DNA of 64,000 bases from Volutella citrinella (Eukaryota > Ascomycota > Sordariomycetes > Hypocreales > Nectriaceae). Positions 11,337 to 22,522 of this stretch are shown here, one piece after another; within the stretch, counting starts at the first letter, position 1, and every line of letters begins with the position of its first letter. Both the position numbers and the translations under genes were made by a program. The notes beneath the pieces were generated by a model that was not told the DNA's origin, ran no database searches, and saw only the letters and a list, made by a program, of their open reading frames with translations. Where the stretch lies: NCBI GenBank assembly GCA_034401135.1, contig JAWZSP010000004.1, positions 4,154,001 to 4,218,000 on the forward strand, in the 5' to 3' direction.

Positions 11337-11857
11337 GGCTCGTCGTAGTTGTTGGAGGCGAGAATGTTGGGCCTGGACATTGAGATTTCTGGGATCGAAT
11401 TTCGTAGCCAAACCGGCACGTGCAATGACGAAATACGTACCCGCCAATGAGGGATACCACTCCCGCTCCACGCCTCACCAAGGCCCAACACCTGGATCTC
11501 GAAATCAATTCGGCGTTAAAACGAGGAAACAGTAATGTGTCCTGATCATTGGTACCGTGTGCAATCCACGATTATGTTTCCCGTGCTCATCATCGGCATC
11601 GCAGCATTGCGTGTCGATATTCTAAAAGCGGACTAGCTCTTGTGAACCCCGAATGATTGGATCCACCATGCAACGAGCCCATCCTGGGAGCTACCTTCCT
11701 TATGCAATTATGCAGCAACCACCATCGCCGACCTCCGACTCGACGTCACACGGCTGCCAACGGTCTGAACTCCCTATTCCATCCGCTCTGACACCCCAAG
11801 ACACATTTTAAACGGGCTATTAATAACTGGAACTGGGAATAGCGCCACCCGAGGAAT
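11337..11857. other. Divergent promoter region between mto1 and the Zn2Cys6 gene
   Basis: This 521-nt, comparatively AT-rich stretch separates two genes transcribed away from each other, so it should hold both promoters. No other coding or RNA signal is seen. Confidence 0.5.
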
Positions 11858-14008
11858 ATGCCGCGCAAGGCGGGCACTAGAATATCGTAAGACCCATCGT
11901 TGCTGTGAATTGCATGATGAAGGAGCTGACATTCAGATAGATGCAAAAGATGCCAGTTTCGCAAGGTTAATATTAATAAACCCCAAAGGCATTTTCATGC
12001 AAGCCTAACGGCAGCCACAGCTCCGGTGCTCTCGGACAGACCCGTGCCAGAGCTGCAACAGCGCAGGCCAGCCATGCGAATACCCCGACCAGGACCGAAA
12101 GAGGCGGCCCGTGTCGCTCGAGTACGTGGCCGCCCTCGAGTCTAGGGTTGCTTGGCTGGAATCCCTTTTGCTCAACGTCAAGGCTGCGGCGCCAGAGGAT
12201 CGAGACAGTGTGCTGGATGCCGTCTCCTTCGGCAGCGACCTCCCTGCTCTCGAGGACAACCGCGGCGCATTGCAAGTCGCCACTGGTGCTGGTGGTCACG
12301 CGGACGGAGAAAGCTCGCGGCCACACAAGCAGCAGCAAGACCGCCTTGAGCTGAGGCCCGAAGGCTCATTGATCTACCATGGGCCCACCAGCATTTACCG
12401 TGTAGAGACGGATAGACGAGCAGCAGGAACCGTGGACACGCAACCGACTGACCTGGTCGAGGACTACGGGACAGTCTATGTTCCCCCGCCATCTCCAATT
12501 TATTCTGGCTCAGACTCGAATTTCGACCATGTGGCTAAGCATTTTGGCATCAATATGGAGGACGAGCTCATTACCAATGCCCTCTTTCAGTTCTTTAAAT
12601 GGCAGTACCCCCATTTTATGTTCATCTATCGCGAGGCATTTCTCAGGGAGCACTTCAGCGACCGGACAAACTGCAAGTACTGGTCAACGGCCCTCGTTCT
12701 GTCCCTCTGCGCTCTCGGCTCGCTCATGTCGTCAGACGCAAAGGAACGAGAGATGAGCGAGCAATTCTTCGCGGCGGCAGAAAGCATCATCATCGTGTCC
12801 GGGCTGACGCAGCCCTGCATCACGACTGTCCAGACATTTCTGTCGCTGGCCTTTTACGAGACTGGCAGGGGCAATTTCTCCAAGGCATGGGGATTTTCAG
12901 GTCAGAGGCCCTTACCCTGTCAATACCGCATCAACCGTGCCTGAGACTCACATTCCTCCGTCACGCAGGGATAGCATTTAGAATGGCCCAAGACCTCGGC
13001 TTTCAAAAAGACCCAAAGTACTGGGTCGACCGAGACTCCTCCCTCGTTACTCCAGAGGATCTCGAAGTCAGAAGGCGCATTTATTGGGGCTGCTACACGT
13101 CTGATAAGATTATCAGCATAATCCTGGGCCGCCCGGTGCAGCTGTATCATGATGATGCCGAGGTTGAGTCGATGGAAAAGCTTCCGTAAGTTTGCACCCC
13201 TCCAGGATACACCTTGAACTTCTTCATCCTACTTCCGTTTCGTGGTCATGTTGTCTTATACCATTCTTACCTCCTTACTCCCTTGGCTGACAAAGGTAGT
13301 GATTTCCCAGAATTGGATGCGTGGCTGTCTGCGGGCGTACACCTGCTCGCAAGCGGCCAAGAACCCCCCGCCGAGGCATCCACAGTGCAGTCGCTGGTGT
13401 TATGTTTCAAGGAGCAAATCGCTCTCTCCAAGATAATCGAGCGCATGCTGTCGACTCTATTTTCTGCAAGGTCCAACCTGGATGCCTTGGGCCGCCGGGT
13501 CTGCATTGACGCGCTGAATCTCGACATGTGCCGTTGGCAGGAGTCCCTCCCAGACAGCGCCAAGTGGAATCGGTGGGAGCCGCCGAACTCCCCCTTATTG
13601 CCAAGTTTTGCGGCGTTGCAGTGAGTACTGATGATTCAACTCTCCTGATAAGGTGGCACTGAATGACTCATCTATCCATCTAGCATGCTGTTTCGGAGTG
13701 CCCGGATCGCGCTTCATTTTGACCAAGCAACGGTGGAAGCCGATGAGACGTCTCGCCAGATATGCATATCTGCTGCGCAGGACGTCGTTTCCATTGTCCG
13801 GCGATACCGAAGTCTTTTTGGGCTATCTCACGCTCCTCTCGTCTTCATCTATGGCATCGTGCAGGCGACGCGCACGCTGAGGACCTTTGAGAACAAGGCA
13901 GAATCGCAATACTTGATGCAGGTACTGGATGAATGCTGCGTCACCTGGGAGCTTGCTGTACAGGCACGGAGGCACATGAACCAATACCGAGTTTCATGGC
14001 CAATGTAA
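11858..14008 (+). CDS. Zn(2)Cys(6) fungal-specific transcription factor, 598 aa
   Basis: A nuclear binuclear-zinc-cluster regulator. The model has six exons: 11858-11886, 11941-11965, 12021-12900, 12969-13185, 13300-13620 and 13684-14008. The first two are micro-exons of 29 and 25 nt. Joined, they complete the cluster C-x2-C-x6-C-x5-C-x2-C-x6-C at residues 11-36, which starts SCKRCQFRKLRC and ends QPCEY. The introns have branch-like CTGAC or CTAAC before TAG/CAG acceptors. A short coiled-coil linker (SLEYVAALESRVAWLESLL) follows, as in Gal4-type proteins. The middle homology (Fungal_trans) region covers about 150-400, with FYETGRGNFSKAWGFSGIAFRMAQDLGF and RRRIYWGCYTSDK. Its target genes are unknown; the neighbouring aminotransferase and permease are the obvious candidates. 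The 3' exons are well supported; the micro-exons rest on the zinc-cluster fit. Confidence 0.85.
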
Positions 14009-14187
14009 GATGACATGTATCAAATGTTATGTTAATGAGTTGCGCAAGTGTTTTGCCTTCCTAATGCCCTCCGTGGACCGAATCATCGTGAGAGAAAGGC
14101 TGCAGCAAGACAGTACAAATATGTGTATGTGAGTGTCAATGGAGTTTATTTTTAGCTTGAAATGTTCTAAGTGTAGGAATCCAGTTG

Positions 14188-15474
14188 TTAATTTCTACCA
14201 ACAGGCAGCCCCTTATCCAGGCCTGCCTTGAGCACGGCTGCCAATTTCTTGACGTCCTCGACGTTATTGTAGAAACCGAACGAGACGCGAACGCCCAAAC
14301 GATAAGGGGTCACGATGACACCGTTATCCTTGAAGTACTCAGGCCACCTAGCGTCGTGCAGATCTAGAATATACAAATGGGGCGCATGCTCCTTGCGAGA
14401 CTCGGGCCCCACGATAGGGATCTGGAGACTGGCACACTCGCTGCGCAGGGCATCGCCGAGACTGTACAGGTGCGACTCAACATTGCCCGGGCCCATGACG
14501 TTGAGATAGAACGTGAGCCAGGTCTTGGCCGCCACGGCAGCAACAAGACTGATGTTCAGGTGCTCATATCTTCGAGCAGAGGGATGGTAGATGAGCTTGT
14601 CCGCCGGGACCAGAAGATCGGCCCTTACGTTGCTGACGGCACCGTATCCGACAATCGGGGGCGTCGGGTCGACCTCGTTGACGATGGAGGGATCGACGTA
14701 GAGCGCGGCCAGGCCGGTCGGGCAGTTGAGGCCCTTGTGCATGCCAAAGGCTGCGGCAGAGACGCCAAGGGCCTGGACGTCGACGGCGGCGAAGCCGACC
14801 TGCTGTGTCATGTCGACGAGGACGTGGATGCCCCTGGGGCGGAAGGTGGCACAGATGTCCGCAACGTCGTTGCGCTGTCCGCTGTGGAACATGATGGAGC
14901 TGAGGCCGATGGCGCGGGTCCTGTTGTCCACGTACGGGGCAAACGTCTCGGCGGTGGCGGCAGTGACCTTGCCGGTCCGTTCGGCCTCGGGGATGGAGGG
15001 GACCTGCCTGACCTCGAGGCCGTAGGCGCGGAGAGCCATCCAGCCGTAGGCGTGGTTGGGGTGCTCCGAGTCCAGCAGCACGACGTTGTCGCCGGGCTTG
15101 AAGTCGATGCTTCGGATGAAGCAGCTGAGGCCCTCGGTGGTGTCACGCGTCAGGGCCACGGACTCTGGGGAGCCGGCGTTGATGTACTGGGCGATGAGCT
15201 CCCGGGTCTTGGCCGCGGCCGCCTGCCACTCGGGCTTGGGGTGAGGGCTGTGGAGGGCCTCGTTGGCGTACTTGGTGATGGCATCGTGGACGATGAGGTT
15301 TGAGGGGGGCGCGAAGGAGGCGTTGAGGAACGTGGTTCCGTCGACGGCAACCAGGGGCACGAGCTGCCTGTACGCCGCCAGGTCAGAGCTGGCAGGGGAC
15401 GCGTTGCTAGCAGCACCCTTGGTTACGGCCGGGATGTCCGACGAGGGAGTGTCAATGCTGCGGCTGGGTGCCAT
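14188..15474 (-). CDS. PLP-dependent class V aminotransferase / cysteine-desulfurase-like protein, 428 aa
   Basis: A fold-type I PLP enzyme of the class V (NifS/isopenicillin-N-epimerase-like) group. The Schiff-base lysine is K247 in AAFGMHKGLNCPTG. The ring-nitrogen aspartate is D221 in HVLVDMTQQVGFAA. TRDTTEGLSCFI (109-120) is the phosphate-binding loop and SEHPNHAYGW (136-145) is the usual aromatic/His region. No mitochondrial presequence or conserved desulfurase Cys loop is evident, so a housekeeping Nfs1 role is unlikely. The substrate cannot be read from sequence. The start is the ATG at 15474; the frame extends seven codons upstream only from a TTG. It is convergent with the Zn2Cys6 regulator (179 nt apart) and divergent from the amino-acid permease, which suggests amino-acid or amine metabolism. 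Confidence 0.85.
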   Translation of the reverse strand: MAPSRSIDTPSSDIPAVTKGAASNASPASSDLAAYRQLVPLVAVDGTTFLNASFAPPSNLIVHDAITKYANEALHSPHPKPEWQAAAAKTRELIAQYINAGSPESVALTRDTTEGLSCFIRSIDFKPGDNVVLLDSEHPNHAYGWMALRAYGLEVRQVPSIPEAERTGKVTAATAETFAPYVDNRTRAIGLSSIMFHSGQRNDVADICATFRPRGIHVLVDMTQQVGFAAVDVQALGVSAAAFGMHKGLNCPTGLAALYVDPSIVNEVDPTPPIVGYGAVSNVRADLLVPADKLIYHPSARRYEHLNISLVAAVAAKTWLTFYLNVMGPGNVESHLYSLGDALRSECASLQIPIVGPESRKEHAPHLYILDLHDARWPEYFKDNGVIVTPYRLGVRVSFGFYNNVEDVKKLAAVLKAGLDKGLPVGRN

Positions 15475-16416
15475 GATTGCTTGTGTGAATAGCAAGGGAA
15501 GGGAAGGGAAACGAAGTGGAGGAGATGGTCAACAGCAGGGGTGGAAGACGTTGAGATTGCGTGTAGGGTCTAGGGAATCTCCCCAGGGCCCTAGATCTAT
15601 CACCCCCGCCTTCTTATATCTGTGCCGGGCATCAGAGTTGGTGCTGTGCAAGGAGGTTTGATTCCGTTGTCATGCTGACCAGACGCCAGGGACAGGGATG
15701 GTGTCAATGCCTCACATGCAGCTGTTGATGTATATCATTCCCGCATGGACGTCCGATTCCACGTGTGACGTCCTCTACTCTGGCCCCGCCCCCGCATGGA
15801 TGTTTGAATCCGGGTCTGATATCTTGCTCTTAGTCTCGGCCGTGGCAAGGGGAGCAGCTCCGTGCCGCAGTCCGGGCCCCCGATGACCGGCCCACCCCCG
15901 GCATGGATGTTTGAATCCGTCTAACGGACTCGGCGTCTGGTCCATTGATTTGACGGAATCCAACATCCGTGGGCGGAGCCACTATGAACCCATGACCCAC
16001 TCCCACTCACAGATAGAGCGATAATGGGATAACCAAAGCCGCAATCTCTCGCGTGCACCAGAGCCATGACTCAACCCGGCCCTTGACTTGCCTTTTTGCC
16101 CCCCAGGAGCGCTATCTGGTATCTACTAGTAAAAGCGACCCACTGGCGAAATGCGGGGAGACAGGCTTTGTCGATAGCTTGATATCGGTCCAACAACGGC
16201 CGCGACAATGCTGAGGCTTGACGACTATTAAACAAGGACCAACCTCCCAGCCTTTGCTCTCGGTCCTCATGGCAAGCGATAACTCCTTCCTCAAGCTTCA
16301 TCTCCAGTACCGAAGGAGACGCGCCCTCTTGAGTCTTGTCCTTATTCCAGCAACTACAAAATTTTTTCAACACCATCGTGAGCATCCTACGCACACCAGG
16401 AACCTTCCCAACCATC
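15475..16416. promoter_or_regulatory. Bidirectional promoter region, aminotransferase / permease
   Basis: This 942-nt region separates divergent starts at 15474 (minus) and 16417 (plus). It contains a thrice-repeated motif between 15740 and 15919 (listed separately) and a CCG-N5-CGG inverted repeat at 15917-15927. Co-regulation of both genes by a Zn2Cys6 factor is a reasonable inference. Confidence 0.55.
15740..15919 (+). repeat. Three copies of a 21-23 nt promoter motif
   Basis: Copies lie at 15740-15760, 15791-15812 and 15897-15919. The second and third share the core GCATGGATGTTTGAATCC, bounded by CCG triplets (CCG-N15-CCG in copy 2; one extra G in copy 3). The first copy is diverged (GCATGGAC then TCCGATTCC). 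CCG/CGG triplets are the half-sites recognised by Zn2Cys6 proteins, and one is encoded 1.5 kb away. Confidence 0.7.
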
Positions 16417-18314
16417 ATGACTTCAACCCCATTGAGCAGCTACGGCGGCAAAAAGGATGAAGATGTCAGCGCTGTAGAGGCCGGTGGGCAGGACTACGGC
16501 CTAGACAACGTCATGACGACCCAGGAGGGCCAGTCCAGCTCCGCGCCCAATGAGAGCCTTCGCCGCGAGTTCAAAGAGCGTCACATCTCCATGATTGCAG
16601 TTGCCGGCGCCATTGGCACGGGACTCGTCATCGGCTCCGGGACTGGCCTTGTGCGCGGCGGCCCGGGCAGCCTGTTCATCGCATACTCCATTATTGGAGC
16701 CGTCGTCTACTTCATCATGACGGGAGTTGGCGAGATGGCAACCATGCTTCCCATGGACAAGGGTTTCGCCGGATATGCCACGCGCTTCGTTGATCCTGCG
16801 CTCGGGTAAGTGGAACAAAATGATGGCGATTGTGCCTTGAATTGAGCCTTCAACCTTGCTCAAGAGTGGAATGGATTGATTCTAATGCGGACGGCAGATT
16901 CGCCACTGGCTGGAACTACTTCCTCAAATATGGCATTGTACTGCCAAATAACCTGACAGCCGCGGGCATCATTATCCAATACTGGCGGCCTGACCTCAAT
17001 GTTGGAATCTTCATCGCTACATTCACAGTAGCCATTGTCATTGTTAACGTCAGTTGCCAAATCGACCCATCTATGATTCTATAGACCTATCATGATCCAT
17101 TACTCTGCTAACAAGTCGAATACAGGTCCTTCACGTGTCCTTCTTTGGCGAGGCAGAGTTCTGGCTCTCCACTGTCAAGCTGCTCGTCATTGTCATGCTG
17201 ATCCTGGCCTGCTTCATCATCTCAGTCGGGGGCCAGCCGTCGGGCAAGGTCATTGGCTTCTCGTACTGGTCCAACCCCGGTGCCTTTGGCTCCTACCTCG
17301 TTGAGGGTCCTACTGGCAGGTTCCTCGGCTTCTGGGCGTGCATGGTTCAGGCGTGCTTCGCCTATACCGGCACAGAAGTCGTCGGCGTCGCGTTTGGAGA
17401 GGCCCCCAACCCGCGCAAGACGATCCGCAAGGCTGTCCGCCAGACCCTGTGGCGCATCTCCTTCTTCTACATCCTCGGCGTGCTGATCCTGGGGATGGCT
17501 GTGCCTTATACTAACGAGCAGCTGATCGGAGGCACCAAGCAGAAGACTGGCGCGGCTGCGAGCCCGTTTGTCATTGCTGTGCAGCTCGCTGGAATCCCCG
17601 TCCTGAAGGATGTCGTCAACGGTTGCCTCCTCATCTTCGTCCTCAGCGCCGCCAACTCGGATATTTACATTGGCTCTAGAACGCTATTTGGCATGGCGCA
17701 TGACGGACAGGCGCCTGGAATATTCAAGCGCACAAACAAGCAAGGTGTGCCCCTCGTGGGAGTTGCCGCTGTGACCGCCTTCACAGCTTTGGCGTACATG
17801 AACCTCGCCAAGGACTCTGCCCAGGTGTTTGGATACCTCGTCAGCCTTGTGACAGTCTTTGGCACCCTCAATTGGGTCAGCGTGCTTGTCAGCTACATCC
17901 AGTTCACGAGAGGCATGAAGGCCCAGGGCATTCCCAGGAGTAAGATGCCTTATCGAGGACCACTCCAGCCCTATGGGTCTTACGTTTCCGTCGTTATTAC
18001 GATCCTCGTCATGGTATTCAACGGTGCGTGCCGAGCCCAGACAACCAACGTGTGAAGTCCATCTGACTCAAGTTATCGCAGGGTACAATGCCTTTATTCC
18101 TCGCTTTACTGTCGACAAGTTCGTGACCTCGTACATCGGAATCGCCATCTACTTGCTCAACATTCTCGTCTACAAGTTCTGGGTCAAGACCAGGAGGGTT
18201 CACCTGAGCACCATGGACCTGACCACGGGTCGGCTTGAGGACGATGGAAGCAGGTATCCTGGCTCGTTGGAGAAGGCCATGCTCTGGGTTGTATCGAAGG
18301 TGAATACTCAATAG
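16417..18314 (+). CDS. Amino-acid permease (APC superfamily, fungal AAP/YAT family), 556 aa
   Basis: A plasma-membrane proton symporter for amino acids. Exons are 16417-16805, 16898-17048, 17126-18023 and 18082-18314; all junctions are GT/AG and keep the frame. After a hydrophilic N-terminus the protein enters the family signature: ERHISMIAVAGAIGTGLVIG is TM1, then GPGSLFIAYSIIG, then GEMATMLP. Later segments include the family-typical GFSYWSNPGAF, FAYTGTEVVGVAFGEAPNPRKTI and SAANSDIYIGSRTLFGMA. About twelve hydrophobic segments can be traced. The start is the ATG at 16417; the upstream open frame has only a TTG start. Exact substrate is not readable. It is divergent from the class V aminotransferase, which supports uptake of that pathway's substrate (inference). 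Confidence 0.92.
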
Positions 18315-18886
18315 GTTTCGGTTAATCAAAGAATCATGCATACAGTGTGTCCATCCCTAGTTTTCGGACTAGGCCGTCGCGAAAAAGGGCCGACCGGCCC
18401 CCGGTTTGTCGGCTGTTGGAAAATGACGTAGACGGCTTCGCAGCCATGGATCAAATGGTGCGAATGGTGGCCGCACTCTTGGTGTTTTGAGTCTCAAGTG
18501 CCGGGAAGCCGAGTCGACTATTCCCGGTTAAGGCCGACACCAATGGCACGACGACTTCGCGATTTCTAGAACAATCGGAACCTGGCAGACCAATGATAGC
18601 TGCAGCCGACGAATCCCGAGTGCAAGGGTCGGCCGCCGCCGCAGGGTCCTTGTTGTCCATGTCCAGCCGCAGGGTGTAGCAACCGACAACGATGACATCA
18701 CACGCTAGTTTCAAGACTCCATGGAGACGGACGGAAGAAAGGAAAGGAAGATGAGATGACGAATTGAACAAGCAAGATAAAGCCCGCCTGCCTCCCGCTG
18801 GATATGTAGGCTCATTCAACAAGGAATCGTCGCTCACCCCCTTGAGTCTTTCTTGACAACACCAGACACCAGACCAAGGCGCCGAC
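18315..18886. other. Intergenic region before the MFS gene
   Basis: It holds the 3' end of the permease transcript and the promoter of the MFS gene. A 248-codon open frame on the minus strand (18451-19197) overlaps the start of the MFS gene and shows no domain, so it is not called. Confidence 0.5.
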
Positions 18887-20730
18887 ATGACCTTGCAGGA
18901 TGATGATGTTGAAGGGCAATTGCCCATCCACGCTGAGAAATCACGGCATCTTGAAGATGGAACTGGAACCGGAACCGGAACCGGGTCCCCGTCGACATGC
19001 TTATCCGAGACGGACTCAGTCGACCAAGTCCTGGATGGCCACCGGCCGACTCTGCGCGAGATGAACTCGTTTGCGTCAAGGACACGAATGCAATGCAGAA
19101 CAACCTGCCTTGCGCCCGCGCCATCCCGGATCGAGACTGTGGTTTCACGCATCCGCTCGCGCCCAATGCCAGAGTTCTCCCACCCGCAGGCGAGCAAACC
19201 GACGCCCGGCAGCTGTCTGGTGGACTTTGACGGACCAGACGACCCTTACCGGCCCATCAACTGGCCCACGAAGAAGAAGGTCATGACGACGCTCCTCTAT
19301 GGCTTCATCACAATGTCGGCTACCTGGGCGTCTTCCTCCTACTCGGCGGGCACGGAGCAGATCGCCGAGCAGTTCCACATCGCGACGCCGGTTGCGACGC
19401 TGGGCACGACGCTATATCTCTTTGGCTTCGGGGTTGGCCCTCTGCTGTGGGCACCGCTGAGCGAGGTTTATGGCCGAAGACTGCCGGTGCTGACGCCCAT
19501 GTTTGTTGCCGTTTGCTTCAGCTTCGCCACGGCCACGGCCAAGGACGTTCAGACCATCATGTTGACACGCTTCTGGGGCGCCTTTTTTGCTTCGGCGCCC
19601 ATGACCAACACCGGAGGCGTCCTGGGCGATTTGTTCTCTGCAGAATGGAGAGGTGTTGCTCTTGCTGGCTACTCAATGGCCATTGTGTGTGGTCCTGCTC
19701 TTGGTATATATGCCCCCCCCCTACCCCCTATCCCCCCCTCTTTCTCCCTATCCTTTCTCCCCATCTCCTGTGCCAAAAAAAGGGGCACAATCACAATTTG
19801 CTGAGACAGTAAATAGGGCCCGTCATCTCGACCATCCTCGCACAGCAGCCTTCCCTCGGCTGGCGATGGACAGAGTACCTCACCGGCATCATCCAGGCCT
19901 TCTTCCTGCTGATGGGCGCCATCTTCATCGACGAGAGCTACCCGCCCACTCTGCTCATCCGCAAAGCTCAGGCTCTGCGTCGCGAAACCGGCAACTGGGC
20001 TCTCCATGCCAAGTTTGAGGAGTGGGACATCTCGTTTGGGCAGCTGGCCCGCAAGTTCCTCGTCCGCCCGGTGCTGATTCTGTGCACGCCAATCTGCTTC
20101 TCCATGACCCTGTATGCCAGCTTCGTCTACGGCATCCTGTACATGCAGCTCGGCGCAATCCCCATCATCTTTGGCGAGATCCGGGGGTGGCACCCCGTCA
20201 CAGCGGCCCTGCCCTTCGTCTCCATCATCGTCGGCGCGGCCTTTGGCTGCGCGACCAACATCTACAACCAGTTCCGCTACAACAGGGCCTACTACGCGGC
20301 GGGGAACAGGGCTGTCCCGGAGATGCGCCTACCTCCCATGATACTGGGCTCCTTTCTGTTCTGCGGCAGCCAGTTCCTCATCGGCTGGACAGCCCAGCCC
20401 AGGACGACGTGGGTGGCCCCGTGCATTGGGCTGATGATGCTGGGCATGGGCTTCTTCACAATCTTCCAAGCTGCGCTCAACTACCTCGTCGACACGTTTC
20501 AGAGCTACGCAGCTTCAGCTATTGGGGCCAACACGTTCCTGCGTTCCTGCGTCGCTGGCGCTCTGCCCCTTGTTGTCGGCCCTTTGTATCACAACCTGGG
20601 CGTGGGCCCGGGTTCGAGCATCACGGGGGGCTTCGCTGCGCTTCTGATTCCTGTTCCCATTGCGTTTTACCTCTTTGGCAAGCGGTTGAGGGGGGCGTCC
20701 AAGTGGTCTAATGGGTCTCTGATAGAGTGA
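18887..20730 (+). CDS. MFS transporter, DHA1 multidrug/polyamine-exporter type, 576 aa
   Basis: A twelve-TM drug:H+ antiporter-like membrane protein. Exons are 18887-19703 and 19817-20730. The long N-terminal tail (about 125 residues, with a Gly-Thr repeat from GGAACC hexamers at 18959-18985) precedes PDDPYRPINWPTKKK, the usual entry to TM1 in fungal DHA1 proteins. LWAPLSEVYGRRLP is the cytoplasmic loop 2-3 motif A, and VLGDLFSAEWRG and GPALGPVIS (across the splice) belong to TM4-5. The central loop contains RKAQALRRETGNWALHAKFE. The single intron (113 nt) is almost pure C/T in its middle. The substrate is unknown. Its direction and place beside the permease may reflect export of a related metabolite, but this is weak. 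Confidence 0.88.
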
Positions 20731-22522
20731 GGCCGTAAATCGACTCACATTTTGTCAACTTGAAATCTGGAACGAGTGTTGCTTACTTTTCTACCACAGT
20801 GCATCATCCATCATCTAATGGTGGAAGATGCGAGCAAGAGCAATGCGAAATACGAAGGTGAATAGAGAGAAGATTAGAACGGAAGTTATCTAAGCCCGGC
20901 GATAGGAGTTTGGCCGAAGTGATGTCTGGCCCGGATGACTTTGAAAACGAGAAACATGGCAACTCGGCGTGCCATAATTAGGAGACATGGCTGGCTGCGG
21001 CAGATGACAATGCAGAGAAAATCATTCCTTATTTCACTCTTAGTTGAAATGTCAACGGAAACGAGGCTGAAGCAACCGTGTGAGAGGGTACCGCAAGAGG
21101 ATAATACCGTTGCCGATCAGCAAGCCTCCCGGAGGAGCGCAAGCCTCCCGTAGGAGTCACACGAGGGATTTGGTGGGCAGAGCTGCAACGACTCATTGAT
21201 TATGGCATGGAGGAGGGGGACACGAGTCAAATCGGCGTGTTGCAAACTCTCAAGGTCTTGAGCTGCTGCGTGAGCTCTCCGTCCAGGGCGACCTTGGCCA
21301 TGTCCTGCTGATGATCCAAGGCTGAGGAGATGATAGCCCGAGCATGCTGCCCCCTTTTGCCGGTACTACTCCGTAGGCCTTGGAGTGGCCAACAAGTGTA
21401 GCGCGGTAGATGACTAGGGCTTGGAGCATCAACAGCCTTCGAATCATCAATCATGTCCCATCCACGGCCGTCGACTATCGCACAGCATGTGCTATCGGGG
21501 ACCCGGTTCCAGGGTAGAGAGATCCTAGTGGAGCGTGGCGGGAACTAGGGCTCTGTGTCAACCATCACTAAGCAGAGAAATGAGCCGATTCTTGAGAATA
21601 AACTCGGGCCGGGCGCGTTATGTAACTCGCATCAGCCCAATGAGGCCGAGGTGTGTGGGGATCACCGATCGCCAGCCACGGGGGCACTTCGAGCTGCCCC
21701 GAGGGGTGGATTGAGCAGATAAAAGGGCTGAAAGAGCTCAGCTTTGACTGATCCAAACCGACTTGACCCACTTGGTCCACGGTCCCCCTGCAGCGAGCCA
21801 TAGCCGTTCGTCCGCAATAATGGTATCCGGAGCCTGGTATTGGTTGGCCCTGTCGGCCCCATGCCCTACTTCAGTGCTTGATGAACTCTTCTTCTTGACC
21901 AGGTTACAGACATATGGACCGTCCTCGCCCGGTGTCTTCGCGGCCGATGTTGCCTTGTCTGTGCACCCGGCGGGCGGTTGCATGTCGTACTGTAGTCTTG
22001 CCGTTGGTGTTTGGGCCACCAGTCAACGTGCGGCATCCACTCGCGGACGGGAGCGAGGTCCTAGAGCGGCCAAGAGCCCGTCCCCAGGCCGAGATGGTTG
22101 GGGGCTATTTTCGCAACCGGCTCCTCCACGTGCCCGGTTTCTTGCGACGTAGTAAGGCCCGGTGGGTGCGCCGTGGGTCTGAGAGTTGCGCGTGTGTTAA
22201 GCCCGGCGCTCGATTCGAGCCCACCAAGGAGGCTTCGGCCATGACAAAGCCCCTTGCAGGGACCGGCCTCGAACGGTACGCTAGATGACTAGTCGACTGT
22301 AGCAGATACTGTACTGCGAGCCGAGTAGTAGTAAGAGATAGGCGGCTTCAGGGTTGTGCAAAGGCCGAAGGATGAGCCACTCTGTCGAGCCGTCGACTTA
22401 TAAGGCCCCCAAGGAATGCCTCGCCAGGTTGTGGACGGGATCCCCGAGACTCTCTTCACGACTGCAGATGCAACAGACGCCGCCCAAACTAGCGCCTACA
22501 TCGTGAAACCGCCTCGGACAAC
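20731..22522. other. Intergenic region, no gene seen
   Basis: This 1.8 kb contains several open frames of 60-125 codons on both strands with no recognisable domain. A direct repeat of CAAGCCTCCCG(G/T)AGGAG occurs twice between 21119 and 21154. The promoter of the terpene synthase gene must lie at the right end. Confidence 0.5.

Noticed and set aside
14377..15303. 308-codon plus-strand frame opposite the aminotransferase
   Set aside because: It is the antisense shadow of a clear PLP enzyme in GC-rich DNA; composition is Gly/Asp/Val-rich with no motif.
21738..22019. 93-codon minus-strand frame before the terpene synthase
   Set aside because: It starts with an ATG but has no recognisable domain or signal peptide and overlaps longer frames on the other strand; evidence is insufficient for a gene.
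22160..22226. tRNA-like element with a pairing 7-bp acceptor (GGTGGGT/GCCCACC) and a TTCGA loop
   Set aside because: The TTCGA abuts the acceptor strand, leaving no T-stem; the D-arm and anticodon arm cannot be formed. The local palindrome GCTCGATTCGAGC explains the resemblance.
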